Assembly (NCBI GenBank): GCA_958431225.1
Contig: OY288107.1
Coordinates: 693,953-757,952 of the forward strand
DNA: 64,000 nt
Source: an uncultured Alphaproteobacteria bacterium
GTDB lineage: Bacteria; Pseudomonadota; Alphaproteobacteria; Puniceispirillales; UBA1172
Direction: 5' to 3'
Positions 48,415 through 58,018 of the stretch are shown here, piece by piece (positions within the stretch are counted from its first letter, which is position 1; each line of letters opens with the position of its first letter). The notes under the pieces were generated by a model. That model worked only from the letters and a program-made list of their open reading frames with translations. It searched no databases and was not told the origin of the DNA. Position numbers and translations under genes: made by a program.

Positions 48415-49386
48415 ATGTTGCGACTAGTTTTTGTCTTTTTTAGTATGTTTATTTTGGCGAGCGCGGCACGTGCGGAAACCCAAATCGTCACCACCATCCT
48501 GCCCCTTGAGGGCTTAGTGCGCGCGGTGGGCGGCACCCATATCAGCGTGGAAACTTTAGGCGATGGGCGCACCAGCCCGCACGATCTGCGCTTGACACCA
48601 ATAGACCGCCAACGCCTCAACCAAGCCGATTTGGTGCTGATGGTTGACCCAAGCCTCGAGCCATTTATGACCCGCCTCATCCCGCAACTAAAACAAGTGC
48701 TGGTGCTGTCAAAACTGAACGGACTCACCTTACTAGAAACCGAAGAAGAACATCATCACGGACACCATGACGAACATCATGATGATGCGCATGACGACCA
48801 CCATGACGAACACCACCACGACGCGCATCACGACAAACATGATGACCACGACGCGCATCAGGATGCTGACAAATTCCTCGACCCGCATTTATGGCTAGAC
48901 CCGCATAACAGCATCACCATCGCCATGGAATTAGCCCACGTTTTAGGCAAAATCGCCCCCGCCCATGCGGATGCTTTTACCGCCAACGCCAAAACCCTCG
49001 CCGGGCAAATGCGCGCCCTCGACCGCACCCTAACAAAAAAACTCGCCGCCACCAAAGGCAAAAAATATGTTTTGTTCCACGATGCCTTCAGCTATTTCAC
49101 CGCCCACTATCAGATTGATATTCCGGCGGTGGTCGCCAGCGAAACCCACGGCGGTATGGGCGTGCATGAACTCAATGATTTACGCAATATTCTGGCATCG
49201 GGGGACATCGCCTGCCTTTTCACCGAACCGCAATTTAGCGCCCCGATTGTCGCCCAGATCGCCAATGATTATGGGATTGCGGTAGGGGTCATGGATCCGC
49301 TTGGCTCGCAACTACCCCGCGACACACGCCACCCGCTTGCGCTTTATGAGAGCATCGCGCAAGCCTTCATCACCTGTGATAAATAA
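48415..49386 (+). CDS. znuA: Zinc-binding periplasmic protein ZnuA
   Basis: This 323-residue protein is the periplasmic zinc receptor. Residues 1-20 form a signal peptide ending SAARA. Conserved ligands appear in DPHLWLDP, the LFHDAFSYF segment and the ASETHGGMGVHEL region. Between about residues 113 and 152 lies an expanded histidine-aspartate loop containing 18 histidines, the hallmark of ZnuA, though it is unusually long and regular. The ZnuCB genes lie divergently, so expression is probably zinc controlled. Choline sulfatase follows after ten bases and may be cotranscribed. Confidence 0.93.
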   Translation: MLRLVFVFFSMFILASAARAETQIVTTILPLEGLVRAVGGTHISVETLGDGRTSPHDLRLTPIDRQRLNQADLVLMVDPSLEPFMTRLIPQLKQVLVLSKLNGLTLLETEEEHHHGHHDEHHDDAHDDHHDEHHHDAHHDKHDDHDAHQDADKFLDPHLWLDPHNSITIAMELAHVLGKIAPAHADAFTANAKTLAGQMRALDRTLTKKLAATKGKKYVLFHDAFSYFTAHYQIDIPAVVASETHGGMGVHELNDLRNILASGDIACLFTEPQFSAPIVAQIANDYGIAVGVMDPLGSQLPRDTRHPLALYESIAQAFITCDK

Positions 49387-49396
49387 AGGAGACACT

Positions 49397-50935
49397 ATGC
49401 CATCCCCACAACCCAATCTAGTCATCATCATGGCGGACCAGCTCGCCCCGCAATTCACTTCGGCGTACGGGCATCCGCTAGTGAAAACGCCCAACATGGA
49501 TGCGTTAGCGGCGCGGGGGATGCGCTTTGATGCGGCGTATTGCAACGCCCCGCTTTGTGCGCCGTCGCGCTTTAGTTTCATGTCGGGGCAGTTGGTCACG
49601 CGCATCGCCGCCTATGATAACGCCAGCGAGTTTCCGTCCTCCATCCCCACTTTCGCGCATTATCTACGCCAGATGGGGTATCGCACTTGTCTTTCGGGGA
49701 AAATGCATTTTGTCGGCGCCGACCAGCTCCACGGCTTTGACGAGCGCATCACCACCGATATTTACCCATCGGATTTTGCTTGGACGCCGGATTGGGAGTT
49801 GCCCGATGAGCGCATTGATAAATGGTATCACAATATGGATTCGGTGCGCGAAGCCGGCATCGCCCAAACCACATTCCAAATTGAATATGATGAAGAAGTC
49901 GCGTTTTTCGCAAGGCGCAAATTATTTGAATACGCCGCCGAACAAACACAGCCCTTCTGTATGGTCGCCAGTTTCATCCACCCCCACGACCCCTATGTAG
50001 CCCGCCCGGAATGGTGGGATTTGTACGACCACGCCGCCATTGATATGCCCGCGCATACGATTCCCTACGCCGAACAAGATGGGTTTTCAAAACGTCTCAT
50101 GGACGGCATCGAAGCCACAACCATCACCCCCAGCGCCGATGAGGTACGCAACGCCCGCCATGCTTACTATGCCAATACCAGTTATTTTGATGCCAAAATC
50201 GGCACCATCGTACAAACATTGGAAGAGTGCGACCAGCTAGATAATACCATTATTATAGTTACCGCCGACCACGGCGATATGCTAGGCGAGCGCGGGCTAT
50301 GGTACAAAATGAATTTTTTTGAACATTCGGCACGCGTGCCGTTAATTATGGCAGGCGCCGGCGTCAAGCACGGCACCGCATCCAGCCCCTGCTCGCTAGT
50401 GGATTTACTGCCAACCATGCTAGATATGGCAAGCACCCAAGACACCCCACCGCCACCCTTGGGGCAACCGATTGACGGACGCTCACTTTGGGGAATGGCA
50501 CAGACAGGCAAAGAAGATAATAGCGCAGCCATGGGCGAAGCCATAGGCGAATATTGTGCGGAGATGACCGACCATCCGGTCATTATGATTAGGCGCGGTG
50601 CCTATAAATATATCCATTGCGACCGCGATGCGCCCATGCTGTTTGACATCAAAAACGACCCGCTGGAGCGCACCAACCTAGCCACATCCAAAGCCGATTT
50701 AGCCAAAAATTTCGCCGATGAAATTGCTAAGAGATGGGATATGGCAAACATCCGCCGCGACGTGTTAGCCAAACAGAAACAACGCCGCGCCATTTACGAA
50801 GCCATGCAGAAAGGCGCGCGCACGGATTGGGATTACAACCCCCCACGCAATGCCGCCGAAGAATATGTCCGCAACCACATGGATTGGACCGAAACAGCAA
50901 CAAAAACGCGCTTTCCGCCCTATTCATCGGAATAA
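49397..50935 (+). CDS. betC: Choline sulfatase
   Basis: This 512-residue enzyme would hydrolyse choline-O-sulfate to choline and sulfate in the cytoplasm. The sulfatase motif Cys54-Ala-Pro-Ser-Arg (in NAPLCAPSRFSFM) carries the cysteine that becomes formylglycine. BetC-like stretches include SGKMHFVGADQLHGFDER, TTDIYPSDFAWTPDW and FIHPHDPYVARP. AAGGAGA lies just upstream of ATG 49397, so I chose this start over a longer frame that overlaps znuA. No betA or betB is in the window, but choline would feed the glycine betaine route. No signal peptide is seen. Confidence 0.93.
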   Translation: MPSPQPNLVIIMADQLAPQFTSAYGHPLVKTPNMDALAARGMRFDAAYCNAPLCAPSRFSFMSGQLVTRIAAYDNASEFPSSIPTFAHYLRQMGYRTCLSGKMHFVGADQLHGFDERITTDIYPSDFAWTPDWELPDERIDKWYHNMDSVREAGIAQTTFQIEYDEEVAFFARRKLFEYAAEQTQPFCMVASFIHPHDPYVARPEWWDLYDHAAIDMPAHTIPYAEQDGFSKRLMDGIEATTITPSADEVRNARHAYYANTSYFDAKIGTIVQTLEECDQLDNTIIIVTADHGDMLGERGLWYKMNFFEHSARVPLIMAGAGVKHGTASSPCSLVDLLPTMLDMASTQDTPPPPLGQPIDGRSLWGMAQTGKEDNSAAMGEAIGEYCAEMTDHPVIMIRRGAYKYIHCDRDAPMLFDIKNDPLERTNLATSKADLAKNFADEIAKRWDMANIRRDVLAKQKQRRAIYEAMQKGARTDWDYNPPRNAAEEYVRNHMDWTETATKTRFPPYSSE

Positions 50936-51819
50936 TGTTGTTCGGGCAGAAACGCCGCCGCTAGTGCCGTCAATAGAATACATCCCGCCCCCACCCATTG
51001 CGCCCCAGTGAGCCGTTCCCCCAGCAACAGCATGGCGGACAACATCGCCAACAAAACTTCCGAGAGCATCAACAACCCCACCAAGCCCGGCGACACATAT
51101 TGGCTAATGCGCGATATCAGCATCATGCTAGGCAAAAACACGGCGGCGGTGATGGCGGCGATAAGCCAGCCCTGCTGCCACGCCTCCCAAGTCGGTGCCG
51201 GCGTGCCAATCACCGCCAGCGCCGCCAATATCAACAGCGTCCCCATCATATATTGGCTCAACACCAAGCCCAGCGCATCGGCATCAGGAAACCGCCGCAT
51301 CAACACCATCCCCAACGCCCACACCACACCCGAAAAAAACCCCAGCGCATCGCTTGCCATCAGCGTCAAATGCGCGCCACTAATCCCCAACACCAACCCG
51401 CAACCAACAACCCCCAGCGCATTGACCAGCCAACGCCCAAGACGCGCGCGTTCCCGCAAAAACAAAATCCCCAGAATAGATGCCCAAATTGGCGTCAAAT
51501 AAAACAGCAACACCGTGCGCGACACCGACCCAACAATCAACCCGGTGCAGTAAAGACAAAACCCCGCCCCAATAAATCCCCCCACCAACAGATAGACGCG
51601 CCATAAATGCAACCGCGCAACGATGCGGTGCCAGCCAAAATAACAAAGGGGCAACACCGGCACAGCAACAAAAGTAAAACTAGCCCATAACCCATGGATG
51701 CCGATAGCATCCAGCCAGCGCAAAGGAATCCACAACACCCCCCAAATGGACGTAGCCAAAAACACCACCAAAAGCGCGTAGCGCGTAGGCAGCTGTGCGA
51801 AAAAAAGTGCCGTAAGCAT
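50920..51819 (-). CDS. DMT-superfamily (EamA) transporter
   Basis: This 299-residue ten-helix protein has two EamA repeats, beginning with LLVVFLATSIWGVLWIPLRWLDA and with GVVWALGMVLMRRFPDADALG in the second half. The start at 51819 follows GAGGAG. Its end overlaps the convergent betC gene by 16 bases. The substrate is unknown; an amino-acid or metabolite exporter is the usual guess. Confidence 0.9.
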   Translation of the reverse strand: MLTALFFAQLPTRYALLVVFLATSIWGVLWIPLRWLDAIGIHGLWASFTFVAVPVLPLCYFGWHRIVARLHLWRVYLLVGGFIGAGFCLYCTGLIVGSVSRTVLLFYLTPIWASILGILFLRERARLGRWLVNALGVVGCGLVLGISGAHLTLMASDALGFFSGVVWALGMVLMRRFPDADALGLVLSQYMMGTLLILAALAVIGTPAPTWEAWQQGWLIAAITAAVFLPSMMLISRISQYVSPGLVGLLMLSEVLLAMLSAMLLLGERLTGAQWVGAGCILLTALAAAFLPEQHYSDE

Positions 51820-51867
51820 AGGCGCTCCTCAAAAAACACCGCTCCAGCATAGCAAAAAATCGGCGGT

Positions 51868-52656
51868 TTAGTGAGTCAAAACTTTCGACAGGAATTGTCT
51901 AGTGCGTTCGGATTTCGGGTTATCGAAAAATGCGTTAGGCTCGTTCTGCTCAACAATCTGCCCTTTTTCATCCATAAAGATGACGCGGTTAGCGACTTTG
52001 CGCGCAAAGCCCATCTCGTGGGTCACGCAAATCATCGTCATTCCCGATTCCGCCAGCTCCACCATCGCATCCAGCACTTCACTAACCATCTCCGGGTCAA
52101 GCGATGCGGTTGGCTCATCAAACAGCATGACTTGTGGATTCATACAGAGGGCACGGGCAATCGCCACTCGTTGCTTTTGTCCGCCGGAAATCTGCCCGGG
52201 AAACTTGCTCGCTTGTTCGGGGATTTTGACGCGCTCAAGCAAAGACATTGCTAAATCCACTGCTTCGGCGCGGGGCATCTTCTTCACCCAGATCGGTGCC
52301 AAAATACAATTTTCCAAAATAGATAAATGCGGGAAAAGATTAAAATCCTGAAACACCATGCCGACATCGCGGCGGATGGTTTCCACGTGGCGGATATTGT
52401 TATCCAGCACATTGCCTAAAACTTTAATTTCTCCCGCTTGATGATGTTCCAGCGCATTGAGGCATCTGATCAGCGTGGATTTCCCGGAACCTGACGGTCC
52501 GCAAATAATAATGCGCTCGCCCTTATAGACATTGAGATTAATCTCCCGCAACGCCTGAAATGAGCCGAACCATTTGCTGACATTGTGCATGCTGATGAGC
52601 AGCTCATCGCTGACCTTCATGGTTTTTTGGGGGGTTTTTTTGGTTTTACGCACCAT
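51868..52656 (-). CDS. aapP: General L-amino acid ABC transporter ATPase AapP
   Basis: This 262-residue protein is a polar amino acid ABC ATPase. Walker A GPSGSGKS is near residue 54, the signature ISGGQKQR follows, and Walker B is VMLFDEPT. It is last in the aapJQMP order typical of alphaproteobacteria. The start at 52656 has GGAG nine bases upstream; a later Met in MKVSDELL is possible. A short basic N-terminal stretch precedes the domain. Confidence 0.93.
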   Translation of the reverse strand: MVRKTKKTPQKTMKVSDELLISMHNVSKWFGSFQALREINLNVYKGERIIICGPSGSGKSTLIRCLNALEHHQAGEIKVLGNVLDNNIRHVETIRRDVGMVFQDFNLFPHLSILENCILAPIWVKKMPRAEAVDLAMSLLERVKIPEQASKFPGQISGGQKQRVAIARALCMNPQVMLFDEPTASLDPEMVSEVLDAMVELAESGMTMICVTHEMGFARKVANRVIFMDEKGQIVEQNEPNAFFDNPKSERTRQFLSKVLTH

Positions 52657-52682
52657 AACAATACTCCGTTTGTTTGAAAAAT

Positions 52683-53894
52683 TTAATCATTCGTTTTGGC
52701 TAATTTGCGCTCAAGTCGCATAGAATAACGCGACATAATCAAGCAACAAATGAAATAAAAGAGGGCGACATAGATATAAAGCGTGATGGCTTGCACCGGC
52801 GTTGACCAAGACGCATCATTGACGGCAGCTTGTGCCGCCCCGAGCAGATCAAAAAGCCCAATAATCGCCACCAGCGTCGTATCCTTAAACAGCCCGATAA
52901 AGGTATTGACGATGCCCGGAATCACATAGGTGAGGGCTTGGGGCAGAATAATTAGACGCATATTCTTCCAATAGTTGAGCCCCAATGCCGTGCCCGCCTC
53001 ATACTGCCCTTTATCAATGGCTTGCAGCCCCCCACGAATCACCTCCGCCATATAGGCAGAAGCAAACAGCGTCACACCAATAAGCGCGCGCAAAAGATTA
53101 TCAATATTGACGCCCTTGGGCAGAAAGAGTGGCAATGCCACCGAAGCCATAAACAGCACGGTAATAAGCGGAATCCCCCGCCAGAATTCAATAAATATCG
53201 TGCAGAATCCGCGAATCACCGGCATTTTTGATTGGCGTCCCAATGCCAGTGCAATCCCAAGGGGCAAGGAGACAACAATCCCCGTCAAAGCCACCACCAG
53301 CGTCACCAAAATCCCCCCCCAATCATAGGTATAAACAAACGGCAACCCCGCCCAATCCCCTAAGCCATAAAGCAAAGCAAACGCCAAAAACGGATAAATC
53401 ACCAACATAAATAGCCCGATATGGATGCGGTAAGGCATGCGTTCAAACATCAACGCCACCAGCCCAGCGATTAAAATCACCCCCGCCAGATTGACCCGCC
53501 ACAATTCTTCAAAAGGATAAGCACCATAAGTCAAAAATTTAATTTTGGCAAAAATCAAAGGCCAACACGCCCCGTGCCAGCCATCATGCTGCACCCCGCC
53601 GGCAAGGGCGGTGGTGCATAATTCGCGCTTTAATCCTTGGGGGTTCGACCACACCGCCTCAATCAGCGTGAAATCAATTAAAGCCCATAAGATATTCACC
53701 GAATAATAAAAAATAAACAATGTCGCCGCCGCCATAATCAGCGAGCGCACCGCCCCGCCAACACTGCTAAAATCATTCATGGTGCTGAGGATATTTTGGC
53801 GAAACCAGCCAAACGCCCCAGATTCCAAAAGCGGCGGAGCAAGCAAAGGCGCGTCTTTTTCACGCACAAAAACAATATCTGATTTTTTAGCCAT
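52683..53894 (-). CDS. aapM: General L-amino acid ABC transporter permease AapM
   Basis: This 403-residue permease has a long N-terminal region with hydrophobic segments before a HisM/GlnP-type BPD_transp_1 domain. The domain starts near residue 195 and its permease loop contains [38 protein letters not shown]. The [12 protein letters not shown] motif in the N-terminal part fits AapM/BztC. Its ATG overlaps the aapQ stop by one base, showing translational coupling. It acts with AapQ, AapP and AapJ in broad amino acid uptake. Confidence 0.93.
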   Translation of the reverse strand: MAKKSDIVFVREKDAPLLAPPLLESGAFGWFRQNILSTMNDFSSVGGAVRSLIMAAATLFIFYYSVNILWALIDFTLIEAVWSNPQGLKRELCTTALAGGVQHDGWHGACWPLIFAKIKFLTYGAYPFEELWRVNLAGVILIAGLVALMFERMPYRIHIGLFMLVIYPFLAFALLYGLGDWAGLPFVYTYDWGGILVTLVVALTGIVVSLPLGIALALGRQSKMPVIRGFCTIFIEFWRGIPLITVLFMASVALPLFLPKGVNIDNLLRALIGVTLFASAYMAEVIRGGLQAIDKGQYEAGTALGLNYWKNMRLIILPQALTYVIPGIVNTFIGLFKDTTLVAIIGLFDLLGAAQAAVNDASWSTPVQAITLYIYVALFYFICCLIMSRYSMRLERKLAKTND

Positions 53895-55105
53895 CAGCGT
53901 TCCACCAACATTGCACGTTTATTAAACCAATTCATAAAAAACGAAGTCAGCAACGAAAACGTCAAATAGACGCACATCATCATCCCGACCATTTCAATTT
54001 CTTTCCCCACATTATTCATCGCCGTGCCGGCAAAAATAGACACCAATTCGGGATAGGCAATCGCCACGGCAAGCGACGAGTTTTTGGTCAAATTGAGATA
54101 TTGCGACGTCAGTGGCGGGATAATCACCCGCAAGGCTTGCGGGATGACCACCAAGCGCAATGTCTGCCCCCGGGTCATGCCCATCGCCACCGAAGCCTCG
54201 GACTGCCCCTTGCTCACCGCCATAATCCCTGAGCGCACAATTTCGGCAATAAACGCCGCCGTATAAAGCGTCAAAGCAAACCACACCGCCAGCATTTCAG
54301 GAATCACCACAATCGCCGTATCGCCCTGAAAGCCCCGCCGCAGAATCGGTCCCGTTTCTTTGAACACCGGCAGACTCCATTCAAACGGCACACCAACGCT
54401 GAGCCAAATCACCGCCAGCGCGCCCAAAAGAATCCCCCCAGCAATGCGCCAAAACGGTAGCGGATGTCCGGTCAATAATTGGCGCTGCTGTGAGCGGCGG
54501 TTCACCGCCCAAATCGCCCCCAGTGCCACCAGCATAATCACCCCAGCAACCCCCGCCCCGCTTTGCCAGATGGGATAGGGCAGAAACAGCCCTTCCAAAT
54601 TGACGCTAACCACCCCGGGAAGCAATTCCACCTTGCCCCGCTTATCAGGCAAAGCCCGCAACACCGTGAAATACCAAAAAAATAACTGCAATAATAATGG
54701 GATATTCCGCAAAACCTCAACATAGACGGTGGCGAAACTCCGCAAGATGAGATTCTGCGATAGGCGCATCACCCCCATCAAAAAGCCAATAATCGTCGCC
54801 GCCACCACCCCCAACGCCGCAACGAGGAGCGTATTCACAATACCAATAAAATAAACATCCCAATAGGTAGAGACCCCCGCCTCATAATCAAATAGCCACG
54901 TACCAAGGGTCGGGGCAATCTGAAACCCGGCAGCTTGCACAAGGAAGCCAAAGCCGAGCGATTTATCTTGGTCTTCAAAATTTTGTGCTGTATTGCTCAC
55001 CAGCCAGCCGATGCAAAACACGGCAAATGCCAGCAACGCCACTTGTGCAAGAATCCCCCGCACCCGCGCATCATTTACAAATTGAAAAACACTATGTTCT
55101 TTCAT
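53894..55105 (-). CDS. aapQ: General L-amino acid ABC transporter permease AapQ
   Basis: This 403-residue permease is the AapQ/BztB partner, with an N-terminal extension that includes GFGFLVQAAGFQI and a C-terminal permease domain containing EIVRSGIMAVSKGQSEASVAMGMTRGQTLRLVVIPQALRVI. Both permeases contain the paired-loop motif expected for the heterodimer. An AGGATATAGGC segment lies before the ATG. A terminator hairpin separates it from aapJ, implying less permease than binding protein. Confidence 0.93.
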   Translation of the reverse strand: MKEHSVFQFVNDARVRGILAQVALLAFAVFCIGWLVSNTAQNFEDQDKSLGFGFLVQAAGFQIAPTLGTWLFDYEAGVSTYWDVYFIGIVNTLLVAALGVVAATIIGFLMGVMRLSQNLILRSFATVYVEVLRNIPLLLQLFFWYFTVLRALPDKRGKVELLPGVVSVNLEGLFLPYPIWQSGAGVAGVIMLVALGAIWAVNRRSQQRQLLTGHPLPFWRIAGGILLGALAVIWLSVGVPFEWSLPVFKETGPILRRGFQGDTAIVVIPEMLAVWFALTLYTAAFIAEIVRSGIMAVSKGQSEASVAMGMTRGQTLRLVVIPQALRVIIPPLTSQYLNLTKNSSLAVAIAYPELVSIFAGTAMNNVGKEIEMVGMMMCVYLTFSLLTSFFMNWFNKRAMLVER

Positions 55106-55150
55106 GCCTATATCCTAGCCCCCCTACGGAAATCAGCATTTTACTAATCA

Positions 55151-55199
55151 AAAAATCAAGAGGACACCCATCCGCCAAAACACGCGGGTGGATGCCTCT
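55151..55199 (-). terminator. Intercistronic terminator between aapJ and aapQ
   Basis: In the aap direction an imperfect stem (AGAGG plus CATCCACCCG, paired with CGGATGGGTG and CCTCT, one mismatch and one wobble) ends at 55159, followed by T-ATTTTTTG-type sequence. It starts 30 bases after the aapJ stop. It parallels the tauA-tauB terminator. Confidence 0.7.
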
Positions 55200-55228
55200 C
55201 AATTTCGTTGTCCGTGCTTAACGCACTT

Positions 55229-56233
55229 TTAGCGAACCGGGGGCGCATACATAATCCCGCCCGCACTCCACAAAGCATTGACCCCACGCGCCAGCCCAAG
55301 TGGGGCTACCGTTTTTTCGTAGGATTCGGCATAATTGCCAACGGCTTGAATCGCGTTCGCCGCCCAATTATTTTCAAGCCCTAGTTCTTCACCAAAATTG
55401 CCTTCGGTGCCTAAGAGCCGTTTAATCGCCGGGTTGTCGGAGTTCTTCATGCTCTGCACATTGGATTGAGTCACGCCAAGTTCTTCGGCGTTAATCAGCG
55501 CATTAAGCGTCCAGCGCACGATATTGAACCATTGGTCATCACCTTGACGCACCACCGGCCCTAGCGGTTCTTTGGAAATAATTTCCGGCAGAACCTTATG
55601 CGCATTCGGGTCGGTCAGTTTGGTGCGTTGTGCCGCCAAAGCCGAACGGTCAGTGGTATAAACATCACAGCGTCCCGCATCATACGCGGCGACAACCTCA
55701 TCGGCTTTTTCAAAAGCCACGAGATTGAAGCTCATCTTATTGCTGCGGAAAAAGTCGGTGATATTCAGCTCGGTAGTCGTGCCGGTATTGGTGCAGATAT
55801 TCGCCCCATCCAGCTCCATCGCCGATTTCACACCCAGACCCGACGGCACCATCATGCCTTGCCCGTCATAGTAATTGACGCCAGCAAAGTTAAGCCCCAA
55901 CTGCGTATCGCGCGTCATCGTCCAAGTGGTATTCCGCGACAGAATGTCAATTTCGCCCGAAGACAATGCGGTAAAACGTTGCTTTGCCGAAAGCGGTGTG
56001 AAGCGCACTTTGTCGCCATCCCCGAATATCGCCGCCGCTACCGCCCGACATAAATCCACATCAATACCCGTCCAGTTGCCGCTATCGTCAGCATTGGAAA
56101 AGCCGGGCAACCCTTGGCTCACGCCGCATTGGACATAGCCCTTCGTGCGCACATCATCAAGCGTTGCCGCCGATGCCAGACCAGTGATAGCCATCGCCCC
56201 TGCGGCAATGGCAAAAGTTAGTAATTTTTTCAT
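55229..56233 (-). CDS. aapJ: General L-amino acid-binding periplasmic protein AapJ
   Basis: This 334-residue periplasmic protein is the AapJ/BztA receptor. A signal peptide of 22 residues ends LASA, and the mature start is ATLDDVRTKGYVQCGVSQGLPGFS. Other landmarks are GIDVDLCRAVAAAIFGD, RFTALSSGEIDILSRNTTWT and DRSALAAQR. AGGAGAAAATCT precedes the ATG. It heads the aapJQMP operon and is followed by a terminator-like hairpin. Confidence 0.95.
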   Translation of the reverse strand: MKKLLTFAIAAGAMAITGLASAATLDDVRTKGYVQCGVSQGLPGFSNADDSGNWTGIDVDLCRAVAAAIFGDGDKVRFTPLSAKQRFTALSSGEIDILSRNTTWTMTRDTQLGLNFAGVNYYDGQGMMVPSGLGVKSAMELDGANICTNTGTTTELNITDFFRSNKMSFNLVAFEKADEVVAAYDAGRCDVYTTDRSALAAQRTKLTDPNAHKVLPEIISKEPLGPVVRQGDDQWFNIVRWTLNALINAEELGVTQSNVQSMKNSDNPAIKRLLGTEGNFGEELGLENNWAANAIQAVGNYAESYEKTVAPLGLARGVNALWSAGGIMYAPPVR

Positions 56234-56308
56234 TAGATTTTCTCCTCACGCTAATGAACCAGTTTTCAGATGACCCAAAAGATAAAGCGGTCATCCCTTG
56301 GTAGCATT

Positions 56309-56328
56309 AAAGCGAATCTATTCGCTTT
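56309..56328. repeat. Inverted repeat between sitD and aapJ
   Basis: A perfect nine-base stem (AAAGCGAAT with ATTCGCTTT) with a two-base loop lies 15 bases beyond the sitD stop and 76 bases upstream of aapJ. It could be a weak terminator for the sit operon, since few T residues follow, or an operator for aapJ. Confidence 0.5.
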
Positions 56329-56342
56329 TGTCTAGTCTATTA

Positions 56343-57176
56343 TTAAACATCGCCCAAAATCCTGCCATAACCCCGCCATAACCGCCAGAAAAACGCCAAA
56401 ATAAACATAAAAGTCAGCAGCAAAATAATCGTTGGGGCGGGGGCGCTATTGATAAAAAAGCTGAGATAAATCCCCCCCAGCATCGCCATCAGCGCCATCA
56501 ACACCGCCAGCCACAACATGGTCGCCAGCCGCCGTGCCAGCAAAAACGCAATCGCCCCCGGCGCAATCAGCAAACCGATGGCGAGAATCAACCCGCTTGC
56601 CGCCAGCACCGCCACAATGGTTAGGGACAGAATCGCCAGCAACCCATAATGAATCCACCCCACCGCCAGCCCACTCGCCCGGGCTTGGCGCAGATCAAAA
56701 CTATGGAGCATAAAATCCTTCCACTTGACCAACAGAATCAGCGTAATCGGCACCGCCAACCAAGCCGTGGTCAGCAATTCCCCCCGATCAATCCCCAAAA
56801 GATTGCCGAACAAAATATGGTCTAGGTGCAAATCGCTATCAATCGCCACATAAAGCACCATCCCCAGCCCAAACATCCCCGAAAACACCACCCCCATGAC
56901 GGTATCCTGTTTCACACGGCTATGGGCGCTGATATAGCCGGTCGCCAGCGCACAGACCATCCCGGCAACAAACGCCCCCAATAATAAGGGCAAGCCAAAC
57001 ACATAGGCGAGCACCACCCCGGGCAGAATCGCATGGCTCACCGCATCCCCCATCAACGCCCAGCCTTTCATCACCAAAAAACACGACAGCAACGCCGTAG
57101 GCGGCGCAATCAGCACCGCCATCAAAAAGGCTTTCTGCATAAAGGCAAATTCAAAAGGCAAAAACCAAAAATCCAT
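56343..57176 (-). CDS. sitD: Manganese/iron ABC transporter permease SitD
   Basis: This 277-residue ABC-3 permease has about eight helices and the conserved WALMGDAVSHAILPGVVLAY near residue 34, plus LLIAPGAIAFLLARR. It is the second permease of the SitABCD type. I place the start at ATG 57176, overlapping the sitC stop; a GTG one codon earlier is also open. It ends the operon. Confidence 0.9.
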   Translation of the reverse strand: MDFWFLPFEFAFMQKAFLMAVLIAPPTALLSCFLVMKGWALMGDAVSHAILPGVVLAYVFGLPLLLGAFVAGMVCALATGYISAHSRVKQDTVMGVVFSGMFGLGMVLYVAIDSDLHLDHILFGNLLGIDRGELLTTAWLAVPITLILLVKWKDFMLHSFDLRQARASGLAVGWIHYGLLAILSLTIVAVLAASGLILAIGLLIAPGAIAFLLARRLATMLWLAVLMALMAMLGGIYLSFFINSAPAPTIILLLTFMFILAFFWRLWRGYGRILGDV

Positions 57177-58018
57177 CACCCCTGCCCCTTGCGTAGCACA
57201 CGTGACGCCAATAACCCATGCTTTGGGGCAAAAATAAACACCAGTAAAAAAATCAATAACTGCAAACTAACAATCAAACCACCCGTAGCACCATTAACGA
57301 AATAGCTAAGATAAGCGCCCAACCCACAACTCACCGCCCCAATACCAACCGAGGTAGCAATCAAACGCGGGAAGCGGTCGCACAACAGATACGCCGTCGC
57401 CCCAGGGGTGATGACCATAGCGATGACCAAAAACGCCCCCACCGTCTGCATCGCCGCCACCACCGAAGCCGATAGCAACGTGAAAAATAGCAATTTCAGA
57501 CGTTCAGGACGCAACCCCATATTGCGCGCATGGTTTTCATCAAAAAACACCACCATGAGATCTTTCCACCGCGCCAATAATAACGCCATAGTGACGCCAG
57601 CAATAATAATCAACTGCACCAAATCATACGGCGTAATCGCCAAGATATTGCCAAAAATGATGGTGCGCACGGACACCCCCATCGGCACCAGCGACATCAT
57701 AAACAGCCCCAGCCCAAAAAATGCGGTAAAAATAATGCCAATAATCGTATCAATTTTCAGCCCCGACCGTGCGGACAGAAACAGCATAGACCCCGCCGCC
57801 AACCCGCCAGCAACAAAGGCCCCCAGCGCAAAAGGCAAGCCCAACATATACGCCCCCGCCACCCCGGGCACCACCGAATGCGACAGCGCATCACCAAGCA
57901 AAGACCAGCCCTTCAACATCAAATACGCCGATAAAAACGCACAGGTCGCCCCAACAAAACTAGCGACAAAAATGGCATTGACCATATATTGATACCCAAA
58001 AGGCTCTAAGAGAATCAT
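57176..58018 (-). CDS. sitC: Manganese/iron ABC transporter permease SitC
   Basis: This 280-residue ABC-3 permease has about eight helices, with WSLLGDALSHSVVPGVAGAYMLG near residue 37 and MVITPGATAYLLCDR later. Its ATG overlaps the sitB stop (ATGA) and its end meets the sitD start. Two distinct ABC-3 permeases in one operon are characteristic of SitABCD rather than ZnuABC. Confidence 0.9.
   Translation of the reverse strand: MILLEPFGYQYMVNAIFVASFVGATCAFLSAYLMLKGWSLLGDALSHSVVPGVAGAYMLGLPFALGAFVAGGLAAGSMLFLSARSGLKIDTIIGIIFTAFFGLGLFMMSLVPMGVSVRTIIFGNILAITPYDLVQLIIIAGVTMALLLARWKDLMVVFFDENHARNMGLRPERLKLLFFTLLSASVVAAMQTVGAFLVIAMVITPGATAYLLCDRFPRLIATSVGIGAVSCGLGAYLSYFVNGATGGLIVSLQLLIFLLVFIFAPKHGLLASRVLRKGQG

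Noticed and set aside
48300-48728. Longer ZnuC with an N-terminal extension
   Set aside because: It would read through the znuA promoter and coding start; homology begins at the later ATG.
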